Shown here: piece by piece, positions 1-11,504 of the stretch | Position numbering within the stretch: the stretch's first letter is position 1 | How the letters are laid out: each line of letters begins with the position of its first letter | Source of the DNA: Eutypella sp. D-1 | Lineage: Eukaryota; Ascomycota; Sordariomycetes; Xylariales; Diatrypaceae | DNA: 64,000 nucleotides | Direction of reading: 5' to 3' | Assembly (NCBI GenBank): GCA_023313575.1 | Contig: JAJTTP010000001.1 | Coordinates: 1,302,001 to 1,366,000 of the forward strand | Made by a program: the position numbers and the translations under genes | Notes under the pieces: model-generated | Told to the model about the DNA's origin: nothing | What the model saw: the letters and a program-made list of their open reading frames with translations, nothing else | The model's database searches: none

Positions 1-1126
1 GCTGCATGGTGCGATATTCCTGCGCCTTTTCCTTCTTTTCGTCATACGCCCAGCGCTTGATACCGAGCAAATTCCCAAATGTAGAGCGGACTTGGCCGGC
101 GCCGCGCATTGCCGGGACATAGTCGCGGGCGGGTGAGCCAATAGTACGCTGGCGGACTAAACTATATCGTAAGTATGCAAGGTGAAAGAGACGAGAGTCT
201 GAGTGTACCGACAAATATTGGTCTCGTTTTCTGCCAGGACTGCCACCCTTTCGTGATCAAGAGCCTGGCCCATTAGCTGCTCGGCGACCTGGCCCGTACC
301 AAAATGGTGGAACTTCTCGGCCATATCAACCGCTGGGCCTTGGCTGATTTCTAGCACTTCACCCATAAGTCTTTTAAGTTTCGGGTGAATGACAGGAGTG
401 TAGATCGGCAGGATCCGGGGCGCAATCTGGCTGGAAAGCGCCTTACGAGTGCGGACAAGTCGCTCGCTAAAAGGTGAAGCTGTGGAACACACTGAGTAAG
501 TCTTGATGGTAAAGCTGATCGAGACCGGGAAGAATTACTTCCAACAGTCCAGATACCAGAGGACGCATAATCACTGTGGAAGAGCTTGAACGTGGGGCGT
601 GACTGATATGCTGGTCCCTGCTTGACAACTGTCTTCGCCAGAGCCTTGTGGCTGTTGATGAAAACCTGTTGAGAGCCATGTCAGTTTTGGTGTCATTCGT
701 CGGCCGAGCCAACCAAAAACCTACAGCCTCCCGTTCGCCAAGTGAAACGCGGATCACGTCGCCGTACTTCTCAGTCCACTTTGCGAGCGTTTGCACATGA
801 CCTTTTTGCAACTATTTGAAGAAACCGTTAGATGAAGCTATAATACATCTTTCAGGACAACTCACCTCGACCAAACTGCCGACCAGAGGGAGTCCGCGAG
901 GACCAGGTAGAGTAACCGTATGCTTAGACCCGCCAAGCAAACCATCAAGGAAATAGGCAACGCTCCATAAAGCATTGCGCCCAGTCTTGAACTGCCCCAG
1001 GGCGATAAAAGAGAGAACAATGACTACAAGTGTATATAGAAGGGGTAAGCCTCGGGTAGTAGCAACGATGTGGGAGGCAACCGTAGCCTCAAGCTTAGGC
1101 ACGGACGAGTTAGAGGGGGCATTCAT
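1..1126 (-). CDS. Cytochrome P450, 5' part only (cut by left window edge)
   Basis: This is the N-terminal part of a microsomal P450 monooxygenase. Proposed exons, all on the minus strand, are 866-1126, 725-811, 539-665, 209-479 and <1-161; splices give an unbroken frame of about 300 residues. ATG 1126 is the first true ATG of the frame. Residues about 28-50 form a hydrophobic membrane anchor, followed by the proline-rich hinge LPGPRGLPLVGSL. Next come KYGDVIRVSLGE, then VFINSHKALAK, SRPTFKLFHSDYASSGIWTV and GTSPFSERLVRTRKALSS, which follow the order of the P450 B-C helix region. The I helix, ExxR and haem-Cys loop lie beyond the window. The GTSP..RKALS arrangement recalls CYP504-type aromatic hydroxylases, but the substrate cannot be assigned. 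The next gene to the right starts more than 1.4 kb away on the other strand. Confidence 0.9.
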
Positions 1127-2546
1127 CTTCGTAGGTATATTCAATGTCTGTGAACGATGATGGTTTTGAAATCATGGCAGCTCATATAACTATTGATCAT
1201 AATTCTAATAGCGGCATATATATCCATATATCTCCCATCATAGTCCTTGCTGCCCCCGCGTAGACATCGCTTACATCTATTCATCTGATGCATTTGAAAG
1301 GTTCTTGCATTTGAGGCGTTTTGCAGCTCTTTACTAACTAAGCCCCCCGCCAGAGGATCGGACATCACAGGTAGTCACAGGCATATTCTAAGTATCGTGG
1401 GAAGCACAGATCTCAGTCTTAGTAAGACTGTTTCGCATAACCATCCTGATATGGGCCGATCCTATATTCTGTCTAGATCTCTCAGCCGGACTTTGCAGTG
1501 AGAAAGTCTATGGCGTGGCCTTCTCGCCGCAATTTTCATGCCGCTCCAATGAAGCTGAACGCATAATGTTGTGCACTTGCATGACGTAGCATGCTTAAGT
1601 TTCAGCACGTCTCTTAATTAAGCCTCGTAGCAATTTGAAAAAGGGTGCAAAGTTGCGAGCTCTCCGGACTTCTCCTTAACTGCCCTGGACTCTCCCAAAG
1701 TCCACCACGTTACACATGTGACAGCCCACCGAAGTATACATATTTCCGCGGCCCAGGTCTGACTCATCGGCATCATAGTATTCAGTGCTGGTACCGGCGT
1801 TGATTGACTGTGGGGGGAAGGAGGAGGTGGCTTGTTCGTAAGCCACATCGGTAAGACCGGTCCCCTCTGCTTCTGCTTTTGTACGCAACTGAGGAGGTGC
1901 ACGCCTTGTGCTTAGCACGCCGACTGGCGAATCTGCGGGAAGACAGAGCCACGTCGTCAAATACGTGATGTAGGGCGATGTGCAGACCAGGCTACCCTGA
2001 GCGCTAAGTACGATTACATTCTCCCCTAACCCCTTTTCCCTAGCACGCTAAGAATGCCCTCAGCCTTGGCATTAAGCTGTAGGTAAATCCGACACGGGCT
2101 ACAACCCGAAGATGTTCCTCTGGGATATGATACAGGTAAATGCCCATGTATGTTCTTAATCAAAGCATGTACAGTGGAATGAGTCCATGGCATCCAATCT
2201 AGTAGGTCTGTTATTACGGCAGGAGCACTCCGCAATACCTGCTTACGTATCAAATTACAACACAAAATAAATTCATAATGGGTGTGACCTTCCTTGATGA
2301 TAAAGATATTGTGTTACTCGGCAGGTAGAAGTACCTAGGTAGTCCTCCATGTGCATAGAGCCATGAAGTACCTCTAAGCCCTTGTAAGGGTGTAGGAAGC
2401 CTGCAGGTTTTCCATGACTGGCAACTTTCAAACCCTACTTGCATTGATCATTTCCCGGCTTCGGACGAAGTAGACAGCTTGGGACGCCTCGCCTTACGTA
2501 CTACTTACTACTTACCTTCAGTTTGGGTAATGTAAATCTCAGATAT
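1127..2546. other. Intergenic region between divergent P450 and Zip2-like genes
   Basis: About 1.4 kb with no convincing gene. The open frames here start at non-ATG codons and show no recognisable motif. The part next to the P450 start has an AT-rich stretch with ATATATCCATATAT near 1217. It should contain both promoters, but no specific site can be named. Confidence 0.6.
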
Positions 2547-5426
2547 ATGCAAATCTTATCTCACTCTACTAGATCCATCAAACGCCAAAGAAAGGGAATA
2601 TTGTCAAGGATAGGAAGAAGGAGAAATCAGCACCCTACTTCTCTTCCCTCAGCATCCGCCATGATCAGGACAGCAGGGGCAGAAACAGCAGAAGATGGAT
2701 TGACAGGCCTTAAACTTCCATTTCACTGCGACCAATCTACAGATGAGTATGCCCGGGAAAATAGCCTATCGATAGACTCCGTCTATGATTTCGTATCAAG
2801 TCGACTTACCACTGTCATTCCTTTGGGCGAGTGGTCCTTCAGTACAGAAACAGATGGATTGTCAGATGGCTCTTGTCTTAAGCACTCATCCACTCTCTCC
2901 CACTTTCCTGCATCCACCGATGAAAGATTTGAGGCTGTTAAAGGGTCATATGACCTAATCGAAGAGGTTACACATATGTCTGACGCCCCGGAACAGATAG
3001 CTGATTTACTTTGCCCTCACATCCATCCCTACGTGGCTCAATGGACCTTGGACTGTCCTATCCTTCAGACTGATATTGAATACGATTGTCGAGATCTTGC
3101 TAGGTCTATATCAACCAGGAAAAATGGCATGATAGGACCGGGAGACTTACCTCTAGAAACTCTCAATGAAGCCAATGACGAGAGTCTGTCATTTCCAGTT
3201 ACCGCTTATCACCGTAGGGATGATCTCACTGCTTTGGTTCGCAATGAAAACTTCGACATCACGAGAGCGACGTTTGACTTTCTGGCATGGCAACATCAAG
3301 CAGACATTACAGATTGTACTGCGCTTGGAATGACCAGCGACTGCCTATCATTGGAGATGGTAAGCTCGCCCCCCTCAGAAATCAAGATTATATGCTGATA
3401 AGACTTGAAGATTATACGAGGACCTCTCACCCCACCTCTCTTACCATCTGAGCATGTTCAAGGCCCCTTTATCCCTGCTATGGAACGCTGCCAGGTCCCA
3501 CTTGCATCAGACCCGAGTACTTTGCTCGACGAAGATATACAGACTGCAGAGGCGAGCATGTTGAAAGAAGATGAGGCAGTTGACGGCAGTGATGAAGGTG
3601 CGCCTGAAGGATCACCATCTTCAGGCAAAATGCCACCCCTCACACCACCCCAAAATGGCCGCGCCAGTCGAAGTTCTGCTCATATAGAAGAACCGTTGAT
3701 TCCGATGTCATCCTCACCGGCTACGAGAATATCAGACATGCTACCCATGATGTTTAGGGGGATGCACATTGACCAGACTGCAGAGATCTCGACAGCACAA
3801 AGATCGGCAGATCCAGATGGCGCTTTCAGCGATGACCTCCTCACAACACTCGAAGCTCAGTCCACCAATCTGGCGAAAGTGACCGAACAAGAGCGCTTAC
3901 AAGTATCTGATGTGAGAGTTTCCGTTCCCGTGTTGGATTTCACAGTTACAGATCCGGAGTGGGAGAAGATTGGTCTTGACGTCTCGAGTCAGTGGAATCT
4001 GATCCAAGGTATATGCGCAACCATGAATTTTCCACCCTGGAGTGGGTCGCTGAGGGAGAGAGAGCTATGCTGGATACCTGCCAATTTCAGCCCTATCCCC
4101 TTGCAAGAGGACCTGGGGGTAAATGAGACCTTGACCATGTCTGTTGGGTCCACAGATTCAAGTTGGTTACCTACAAGCGCCGACTTTGTATGGAAGCATC
4201 CGGGTGTAGCAATCCTTCGAGACCGTGAAGACGATTATCTGGAGCAGATCGAGCAGATTCTCGAGCAGAACTCGAATGATGATCTAGATTCGCTTGTGAG
4301 GAAGAGGCGTGTTGAGCTTGATAGCATGAGTCAGCATTCAGCGCCCGGTTCCGAAGGCATAGGGAGAAACCTACTCGCCAGGGATGATGGATCGGCAGCA
4401 GAAACTCTCTTATCAAACTACATGGAATTCCGCGCAGCAAAGAGACAGAAACACAGTAAAAGTTCATTCTTCCCAGTCAAACATACCCCACAGAATGCGC
4501 TGGAAATAACGGTTGCTACGAAGCCCACTGCTACTGTCACGAGGAACGACATCATACCAAAGACACCACCTCCGGAAATCCACCTGGAGAAAAGGCCTCT
4601 ATCACCATGTCCGTTGCCACTAATACCCGCAGAATCCATCAAAATCATCAGGTCTGTGGCACTCAGTCGCGGAACCTTCTCACGATTTGCAAAGCTGTGC
4701 CCAGATGCCGATATTATAGAACGGGACTTTGGCCGGTGGAACTCCGTAGCATGGGAACGTGGTTCCGTATCCCGTTCCCCAGTTGTATCGTCGCTTGCCG
4801 CCGAAGCAGATATCATTGTTTCACCTTCGACAGGCATTGTGATCACGACAATCCTTCGAGCCATCCAAAAGCCGCCACCAGGGCACAAGGGAGCTTCAGA
4901 GATTCGCGAGCGCCTCTTGAGCGTAGCACTGCGATATGAACGGCTCATAGTCTTGGTCTCAGAAGGGAACAAGATTGACGAGACGGCACGCGACCTCACT
5001 TCTTCTGAGTGTACGGCCTACGCCGATTTCATGGGTTTTGTGGCGGGCTTGGATACAAACGGACAGGCTTATTATATTCGAGGCGGTGATGATACACTAG
5101 CTAGATGGCTTCTGCACTTCGTTGTCCATTACTCACAGGAGGCGGCCCTCATCCAGGCGCAGCTGATCCAGGACGAGTCACATTGGGAACTCTTCTTGCG
5201 CCGGGCGGGGATGAATGCTTACGCAGCCCAAGCCATCCTAGCACTGTTGAAACGACCCGAAGGCTCACCTGATGAACATGTCAGTCTGTTCGGACTGCCG
5301 CATTTTATCAGGATGTCTGCTACCGAGCGAATACAGCGGTTCAGGGACCTACTAGGAGGAGGCAGAGTGTTGGCACGTGTTAACAATGCTATCGATAAGC
5401 TTTGGAACACAACTGTGTCGGAATGA
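2547..5426 (+). CDS. XPF-like / helix-hairpin-helix protein, Zip2/SHOC1-type (putative meiotic crossover factor)
   Basis: Two exons, 2547-3359 and 3411-5426, are joined by a 51-nt intron (gtaagc donor, ctgataa branch, ag acceptor) that keeps frame, giving about 942 residues. The first 650 residues are acidic, Ser/Pro-rich and poorly conserved. From about residue 678 a folded domain begins with IKIIRSVALSRGTFSRF, runs through AEADIIVSPSTG, and carries LLSVALRYERLIVLVSEGNK, which matches the core helix and strand of XPF/Mus81 nuclease domains (compare RYYKRPVLLIE in XPF). A helix-hairpin-helix segment, FLRRAGMNAYAAQAILALL, follows near residue 870. The ERKxxxD catalytic motif is not seen, as expected for inactive XPF-like proteins such as Zip2/SHOC1, which act with Spo16 in meiotic recombination. 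The family call is inference from domain order. Start is uncertain: ATG 2661 (GCCATG) has a better context and would give 904 residues. Confidence 0.6.
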
Positions 5427-5644
5427 ACGACCCAGGGTCGAGATGGAACAGACGAAACATGACCTCGAGCTTCAAAACGAGCTGGATCTCAAACGCTGAA
5501 CAAACTGGACTATCTGTACGATGTTCCCAAGTAGACTACATTGTGGAGAGAAAGAACAGGGTTGTCGAAGTTCGCGCAGGCCGTCATATTGTACAATAGT
5601 CTCGCTCGCCCTCAAATCGCTCTTGGCTACAATGGAATATGCTA

Positions 5645-7153
5645 TTAGGGTTCTTCGCCACTAGCGTGCTCCTGAGGACCATCGTAACCATTATCATCGT
5701 TCTCATCATCCGACACTAGACTCCATAATTTGAGACTACTTTCTCTATTACTTCTGCGCATCCACGCCATCTCGTCCCCATCCTCGTCTTCGCCGTCGTT
5801 GGGGAAAGCCCACGAGCCAGCGCAGGTCGCTACGACGGAGCCGCTAGGATGCAGGCACGTGCTGCCGACGGTAGACGCACCGTCGTCGTGGGCGCGCCAG
5901 CCCCAACTCGGCGGGTGCGCGCCCGCACGCGACCCGACGCCCTCCCAGACCTGGACGGCTCCACCGTCGTGCGCCGCCGTGCCGGACCAGACCTCGAAGC
6001 CACTCTCGCTTCCCTCGCCGCCGCCCGGAAACACGTCGCACAGGACGCGCTGATTGACGTCTGCGGTGCCGTCGCGCCCGACGAGGCAACCTAGTAGGCG
6101 GCCTGTAACGCGCACGTCGTAGACCAGTAGCCCTCGTGACCGCCGCTCCCCGATCACCAAGTACCGGCCGCAGGGGCTCCAGATGGTCTGCGTTATACCG
6201 GACCCGCCTATGCCGTCCTGGGCCGCTGCGTGTCCGTTTCCTAGTGCGTCGCCTTCCCCATCGCCCTGCGCCTCCGACGACGCCGCGGCCGCCACGTTCC
6301 ACGTGGCGACGCACTCGCCGGCGGCGCCGAAGTCGTAGAGCCCGACCCAGCGGGTCCAAGTGCCGGCGGCGACGAGCCCGGTCCCGACAGCGGCCCCGGA
6401 CCCGGCCCCGGAGGGCTGGGCGCCCAGCGCCGAGACGACGCCGCGCATGCCGACGCCGCCGCCCTTGGACAGGTGGCGCTCCGAGGGGATGGTCTTGATG
6501 CGCAGCACGGGCTCGGACGAGGCGCCCGGGCGGCTGACGTCGAATTTGGCTAGCAGGTTCCGCGAGCCCGCAACGAAGTGCGAGCCCGCCGTTCCTCCTC
6601 CTGCTCCGAGCGCATAGGGCCATAGTAGGGAGGTCGCGTTGAGGAAGGTCTCGGACCGCGCTTTGGTGAAGGGGTACGCGGCTACTGGGGACGGGGATGT
6701 GGATGTGGATGTGGGGGCGGAGGTTGAGGAAGGGGTGAGATAGAAGAGCTGGATGGGGTGGTCGCGGGCCGACACGAGGACCTGGTTCGTGTACGGCTCG
6801 GCGAGCGAAAAGTACGGGGCGGGCGCGAGCGCGTTGCTCGGCTCCGGCAGCCGGACGGTGGCTTGGGGTGAGAGGGTTAGAGGGGCCGGCCGCCGCGGCG
6901 CCAGCAGGTCCTCCGGCACTACGTATGCCGATACCTCGTGCGCCGACGAGTATGTTACGATGGTCGTCCCATCCGCCGTCCACTGCGCCGTCTCGAAATA
7001 CCCGCGGACGTCCCCGGCCGCGTTGCCGGGGGAAGGGGCAGAAGAGGGTGCGCCGCTTTCCTCAGACGTCGTCGAGGCGGTGATGTCCCCTGTAGACGCT
7101 ACTAGGTCCACCCTCGGTCGGGACGCTCCCGGGCCGGGTTGGCCATCGTCCAT
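5645..7153 (-). CDS. WD40 protein of the WRAP53/TCAB1-Swt21 type
   Basis: A single exon of 502 residues on the minus strand. ATG 7153 is the first ATG in frame, and the upstream extension begins only at GTG. WD-type blades are recognisable from YFETAQWTADGTTIVTYSS, through SLAEPYTNQVLVSARDHPIQLF, the repeat ending VAAGTWTRWVGLYDFG, QTIWSPCGRYLVIGERRSRG, to STCLHPSGSVVATCAG. The phrase with ARDHPIQLF corresponds to the RDNPIHLW signature of WRAP53, which binds CAB-box RNAs and telomerase RNA in animals. Its yeast relative Swt21 is linked to pre-mRNA splicing. Long Gly/Ala/Ser-rich inserts separate the blades, and the C terminus is acidic. The very high GC content produces long open frames on both strands, which are shadows. 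Nuclear RNA-binding function is inferred from family. Confidence 0.8.
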   Translation of the reverse strand: MDDGQPGPGASRPRVDLVASTGDITASTTSEESGAPSSAPSPGNAAGDVRGYFETAQWTADGTTIVTYSSAHEVSAYVVPEDLLAPRRPAPLTLSPQATVRLPEPSNALAPAPYFSLAEPYTNQVLVSARDHPIQLFYLTPSSTSAPTSTSTSPSPVAAYPFTKARSETFLNATSLLWPYALGAGGGTAGSHFVAGSRNLLAKFDVSRPGASSEPVLRIKTIPSERHLSKGGGVGMRGVVSALGAQPSGAGSGAAVGTGLVAAGTWTRWVGLYDFGAAGECVATWNVAAAASSEAQGDGEGDALGNGHAAAQDGIGGSGITQTIWSPCGRYLVIGERRSRGLLVYDVRVTGRLLGCLVGRDGTADVNQRVLCDVFPGGGEGSESGFEVWSGTAAHDGGAVQVWEGVGSRAGAHPPSWGWRAHDDGASTVGSTCLHPSGSVVATCAGSWAFPNDGEDEDGDEMAWMRRSNRESSLKLWSLVSDDENDDNGYDGPQEHASGEEP

Positions 7154-7296
7154 TATGGGAAATTTCGACACTCCCGGGCGATCAACTACGACACAGCTCG
7201 GGAACCGGTGGACTGTGCACTATTGCCACTAAATACAACAACAACGAGACACTAGACGTTGTGCCTCGTACTCATTACTGTAGTATTGAGCCTCGC

Positions 7297-7323
7297 GGGG
7301 GGGGGGTGGTTGGGTGGGTTGGG
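7297..7323 (+). other. G-run cluster, potential G-quadruplex
   Basis: A run of ten G is followed by three more GGG blocks separated by 1-5 nt, matching the canonical G3+N1-7 pattern on the plus strand. It lies about 145 nt upstream of the minus-strand WD40 start codon, on the non-template strand complement, so the transcript would be C-rich there. Structure formation is inferred from the pattern only. Confidence 0.55.
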
Positions 7324-7720
7324 ATGTGGCGCATACACCTGCGCGTGCACGAATGCAAGCCCGAACCTAGAAAGGGGCGCGGGATGCGAGGTGCCGAGAC
7401 CCGCGTGAGCGCGATCGGCAGGGGCAACCTTGATGGAGCAATCTGGAAATCTAGGTACCTTTCTCTCTATATCTTGTTGCTTAGGTAATTCGCTCAACAC
7501 CTCTTTTCGCGGTATCCTGGGAGTGGAAATCTTCGAATCGGAACTCGGGAGTCAGCAGCGGTGTTGGGAAGGTGCGTTGAAGCAGGCTGGCAGGCTGGAG
7601 TTTCAGTGGCGGGCGACGACGTCACTTGAGCCCATGGCCTATCAAAGTTTTAGCGCGGCTGTTAGTGCAAGCTTGCCGTGGATGTCTCGTGCGTTTAAGA
7701 CGCTAAGGTTGCACCTAGAG

Positions 7721-7741
7721 TACCTACCTAGGAGGTAGGTA
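7721..7741. repeat. Perfect inverted repeat TACCTACCT-AGG-AGGTAGGTA
   Basis: Nine-base arms with a three-base spacer. A further TACCTACCTAAG follows at about 7760-7771. It belongs to the dispersed TACCTA/TAGGTA family seen in other gaps of this window. Confidence 0.85.
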
Positions 7742-8949
7742 GAACTGTACATAATCTTGTACCTACCTAAGTATGTAACTTTCGTCATATGGCATGATCT
7801 ATAGATGCTGTTATCGTCAGTTGCTTACCAACCTGCTTTATAGCATTTAACCACCTACAGAGAGCTCTTGGTTTATAGAATATTGCTGCTTGTAGAGTAA
7901 TTTTGGGCCTTGGTTACTTGAGGCCGGGTTCCTTCATTAAAAGAGACCCATTATCTTACTATGTACATATGTAGGTAAGCAGAGGATACATACGGCTCAG
8001 GTGACCACTAGAAACATCTCCAGGCCGCAGCTTTCCCTTGATTTTAGCGCGGCCAGCGCGGTGCGCGGGTTTCTCAGGGCGATCCGGGTAGGGGTAACCA
8101 AGCAACATTAGTGCTAGGGGTTAAGTATGTACAATGCAGAGCTAACCACGCTAAAGTTCCAAGGTTTATGTACCTAGATAGACTACCTAAGTAGTTCGCA
8201 CTCTCTCAGTTATGGAGTCATTGGTGTCTGCCCGACTCGACTACAGTGCAGCAGCCCTGGAATCCATCCCAACCTACCTACCATCGTCACCATCACTATA
8301 TACCCATCAACACCACCACTAATATCACCTTCACCCACCGCACTCCAACAGACGAACTTACCTACCTGGGGACCCTGCGTCTTACTTTAGATAAGTCTCT
8401 CTATGGCGTGGTATTGATATTACTTTTTCACCAACGTCTCACTCAACGTTTTGATTTATTTATTTCATTCCTTCTCATCGCCTCTAGATTTATCACATAC
8501 CCGTCGTCTACTGTCAACTTCATCTTTATCAGTCGACCATAACCGTATCATCTGTAGGAGACGTGTTTGGGAACTTAGAATGGATGCTCCCTATAATTCT
8601 TCTTGGGTAGCAGTCCATTAAGGCAGACTCGACCGACTGGTTTGGATTGTTTACACGTTCCTCCCCCACCACTTCACCGTTTTCTCGTGTGACGCAGGTC
8701 AACCCGGCCCTCAGCAACCACCCGCCTCCGACTGTCGGACTTGGTGACTTCATATCGGCGGCTACACACAGGCAACCCTGGTGATACCTGAGACCTCGAC
8801 CTATTCAAGGCCAGCACTTCTCTTGCATATCGATTTCAGTCCTGCTGGGCCACTCGACTTCCGAATCGTATTCTCGTGTCAGCCTGCATTTACATTGCCC
8901 GTGCTCCCATTCGATTCTATCTCCTGCATCGCCGTTTGGACCCGGCAAG

Positions 8950-10176
8950 ATGGAAAGCCTATTCGTGGAGGGTCGGTGCGACAAGCTTCGTGATGTCGGA
9001 TACACCAACTTCTTCGTCTCCATGTAAGTTGTATACATGCCTGCCTGCCCACCTACCTATCTGCCTACACTGCATATTGGTCTGGTGCATCGATCGATCT
9101 GGCGGCTAACACGATGTCTTGCTTGCTCGGTCTAGTCTTATCGTCGTCGGCATCATGCTCTCCTACATGACCCAGCACTACCGAATCATTTCCCGTGGAA
9201 CCTCCGAGGGCATCTCCCCGTACTTCGTCTTGCTCGGCGTCACCTCCGCCAACTCCCAGTTCGCCAACATCCTCTCCTTACCAGAGTCCCGTGCCGACGT
9301 TGCTTGCTGCAAAGAGGTCAGCCCCTTCGAGTGTACGGCAGGCTTATTAGGGATCGTCCAAATCGGGGCGCAGTGGGTTTGTTTCGCTATCATGTTCGTG
9401 GTCCCATTACCCATCCATGATTAGGCATTTTTGGATTCGTGATAGGAGTGCTGACAAGGGAGAGTAGTCTCGTCCTATTCCTCGTGTTTTTCCGTAGGGA
9501 TGATGCCGAGGTGTCAGACGAGGATGAGCTCGAGAATGACCCGGACCAGCCGTCTTGGCGGACCGCTATCACTGTCGCTGGCATATGTCTGATCCACGGT
9601 CTGCTTGTACTGGTCATCTCGGCCGCCTTCGCACTAGGCGCGCCATCACATCTCGGCGGCTGGGCGAATTTCCTGGGCATCACATCCGCGGCGCTCGCTG
9701 CCATCCAGTACATACCGCAGATCTGGACGACGTACCAGTTGAAGCACGCGGGCAGTCTCAGCATCTTGATGATGTGCATCCAGACGCCGGGTGGGTTCCT
9801 GTTCGCGGGCAGCCTGGCGGCGCGCCTCGGCTGGCACGGGTGGAGTTCGTGGGGCGTGTACGTTCTCACGGCCGTCATGCAGGGGATCCTGCTCGTCATG
9901 GCGATCCGGTACGAATGGCCGTCCGCGGAGGAGCGGAGTGCCCGCCGCACCAACGGTACCAGCAGCAGCGGCGGCGGCCCGCAACGCCCCGTGTACAACC
10001 GGCGCACCACGCCGAGGGTCCTGCCCTCGCCCGGCCCTTACTCGGCGCACCTGCATGCCTACGGCGAGACTCAGGAGGAGATCGAGCGCGCCCTCGACCG
10101 TGAGAGCGTCCAGGGCGTCGGCGAGAACCAGCCCCTGCTCGCGCCCGGCGGCATCGGGAGCTCGGGGGTCCGGTAG
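8950..10176 (+). CDS. PQ-loop repeat membrane protein (seven-helix, vacuolar/lysosomal transporter type)
   Basis: Proposed exons 8950-9023, 9136-9397 and 9463-10176 give 349 residues. ATG 8950 opens MESLFVEGRCDKLRDVGYTN and splices in frame at CAT|gtaagt to ILIVVGIMLSYMTQHYRII. Two PQ-loop-like segments are visible: YMTQHYRIISRGTSEGISPY and AAIQYIPQIWTTYQLKHAG, the second with the canonical P-Q pair. Several hydrophobic helices surround them. The C-terminal tail is Ser/Gly/Pro-rich and contains ENQPLL, an acidic dileucine motif of the [DE]xxxL[LI] type used for vacuolar sorting. PQ-loop proteins such as cystinosin and Ypq1 export amino acids from lysosome or vacuole; the substrate here is unknown. 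The second intron has several possible acceptors; 9463 was chosen because it preserves frame and a transmembrane helix. Confidence 0.8.
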
Positions 10177-10976
10177 TAGCAGTGGTAGTAGTGGTGGCTG
10201 GGATAGATAGTTCGTTGGAGGAAGGGCCAGTTTGTCACTCAGCGTTATTGTTCTCTTTCTCTTTTCTATCTCTCTTCTATTTTTTTACCATGTCTCCCGC
10301 ATTTGCTGCTGCGTTAATCTTTTGGGGTGTTCTTCTTTTAATTCGTACTACCTAGGTACTTACAATGCAAAGTCTGTGGCGTGTAGGGGAGGGGAGGGGA
10401 GGGGGTTGCACGAGACCTAGCTCCCCGCTCGCCTTTATATTATCACCCTATTATACGCATATCTCGAGATGTTCCACCAGACAAACTGGGAATATACATC
10501 TGTCCCCCTTGTATGATGGTGATGATGCTATGTGTGTAATCTATGGTGTGGATCTCACCTGGAATATGAGGTGATATAGATTCGCCAACCTTTCCGAGGA
10601 CTACCAGTTCGGCTATGTATTTAAAAATCGTCATTCTTGGGGTTCAAGCCGAACTTACAGGTATATAAGTAAGTAGAGGGGTCTTCTTAGACCTTTTACG
10701 AGTTAGGTAGGTAATCTAGGGCTAAGTAGCTTAGAGACGGGGTGGCGGTTGGGAAAGGGGGGATCTTATTAGTGTTAAGGCCTACTACGTCTAGCATGAG
10801 ACCCTTTCGAGATATCGATATATCTCCTTAATCCCTATTTGAAATCTATTGAGCATTGCTGTGTTGCATGAGAACCTCAGATATCATCAAGACAAGTTGT
10901 TCGTTTCCTACCAGTTTTGCGCCCCCCGGGTCCTCTGGGGTGTTAGTCACACCGATTCAACAGTCACTCACTTACT

Positions 10977-10990
10977 TAGGTAGCTACCTA
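10977..10990. repeat. Perfect palindrome TAGGTAGCTACCTA
   Basis: A 14-base perfect palindrome in a gene-free stretch. It is a member of the dispersed TACCTA/TAGGTA family. Confidence 0.85.
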
Positions 10991-11454
10991 TGTACAAACA
11001 GCAACGCATCCCGGTGTGTCGGGTTCATTCATATGTATGCTATAGAATCTACATCCAGTCTGGCATGTAATATATGACTGTCAGCATGCCCCTGAAATCC
11101 AGTTGGAATATAGTTAAAGAGTCACCACTGATGCATCCATTCTTCAGAAGAAAGTCAGGATGATTAAGAATGATCGTCAAATGCTTGAATGCTGCCGGGC
11201 TTTTATGATAAGACTAACCAACCAAACCAACTAACCTAAGCTCTGTCTCTAGTCTGCATACAGCTTAGCTGCAAGGGCAACGAGGGGGGCGAAAGCGGAA
11301 GTGGAGCCTCCTCGGAAGGTCGGTCTATGGTTGGCTCGTGGGGGATCTTGGGGGATATGATTGGATGAAGCTTTATAGGGCTTGCATGCACAAGAAGAAC
11401 AAGGGTTCATGAATTACATAATCAATTAAATGTGTCATGTCCACAGCTCGGGGG

Positions 11455-11504
11455 TTCTCCTTCCCCTTATCTCCCCTCCCCCCTATAACCCCCTTCTGTC
11501 TCCC
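11455..11504 (+). promoter_or_regulatory. Pyrimidine-rich tract upstream of the R3H-associated gene
   Basis: A nearly uninterrupted C/T stretch about 210-255 nt before the ATG. CT-rich tracts are common in constitutive filamentous-fungal promoters, often just upstream of transcription start. No TATA box is evident nearby. Confidence 0.4.

Larger units (their letters stand above)
7154..8949. other. Divergent intergenic region between WD40 and PQ-loop genes
   Basis: About 1.8 kb with no gene recognised. It holds a G-run cluster close to the WD40 start, a perfect TACCTACCT/AGGTAGGTA inverted repeat, and pyrimidine-rich sequence near 8240-8530 that may belong to the 5' region of the PQ-loop gene. 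Confidence 0.6.

Noticed and set aside
5844..6983. A 379-codon open frame on the minus strand, overlapping the WD40 gene in another frame
   Set aside because: It is Arg/Gly/Ala-rich with no motif, arises from very high GC, and the WD40 frame explains the region.
9390..10056. Long antisense frames opposite the PQ-loop gene
   Set aside because: No domain and extreme Arg/Pro/Ala content; they mirror the GC-rich coding strand.
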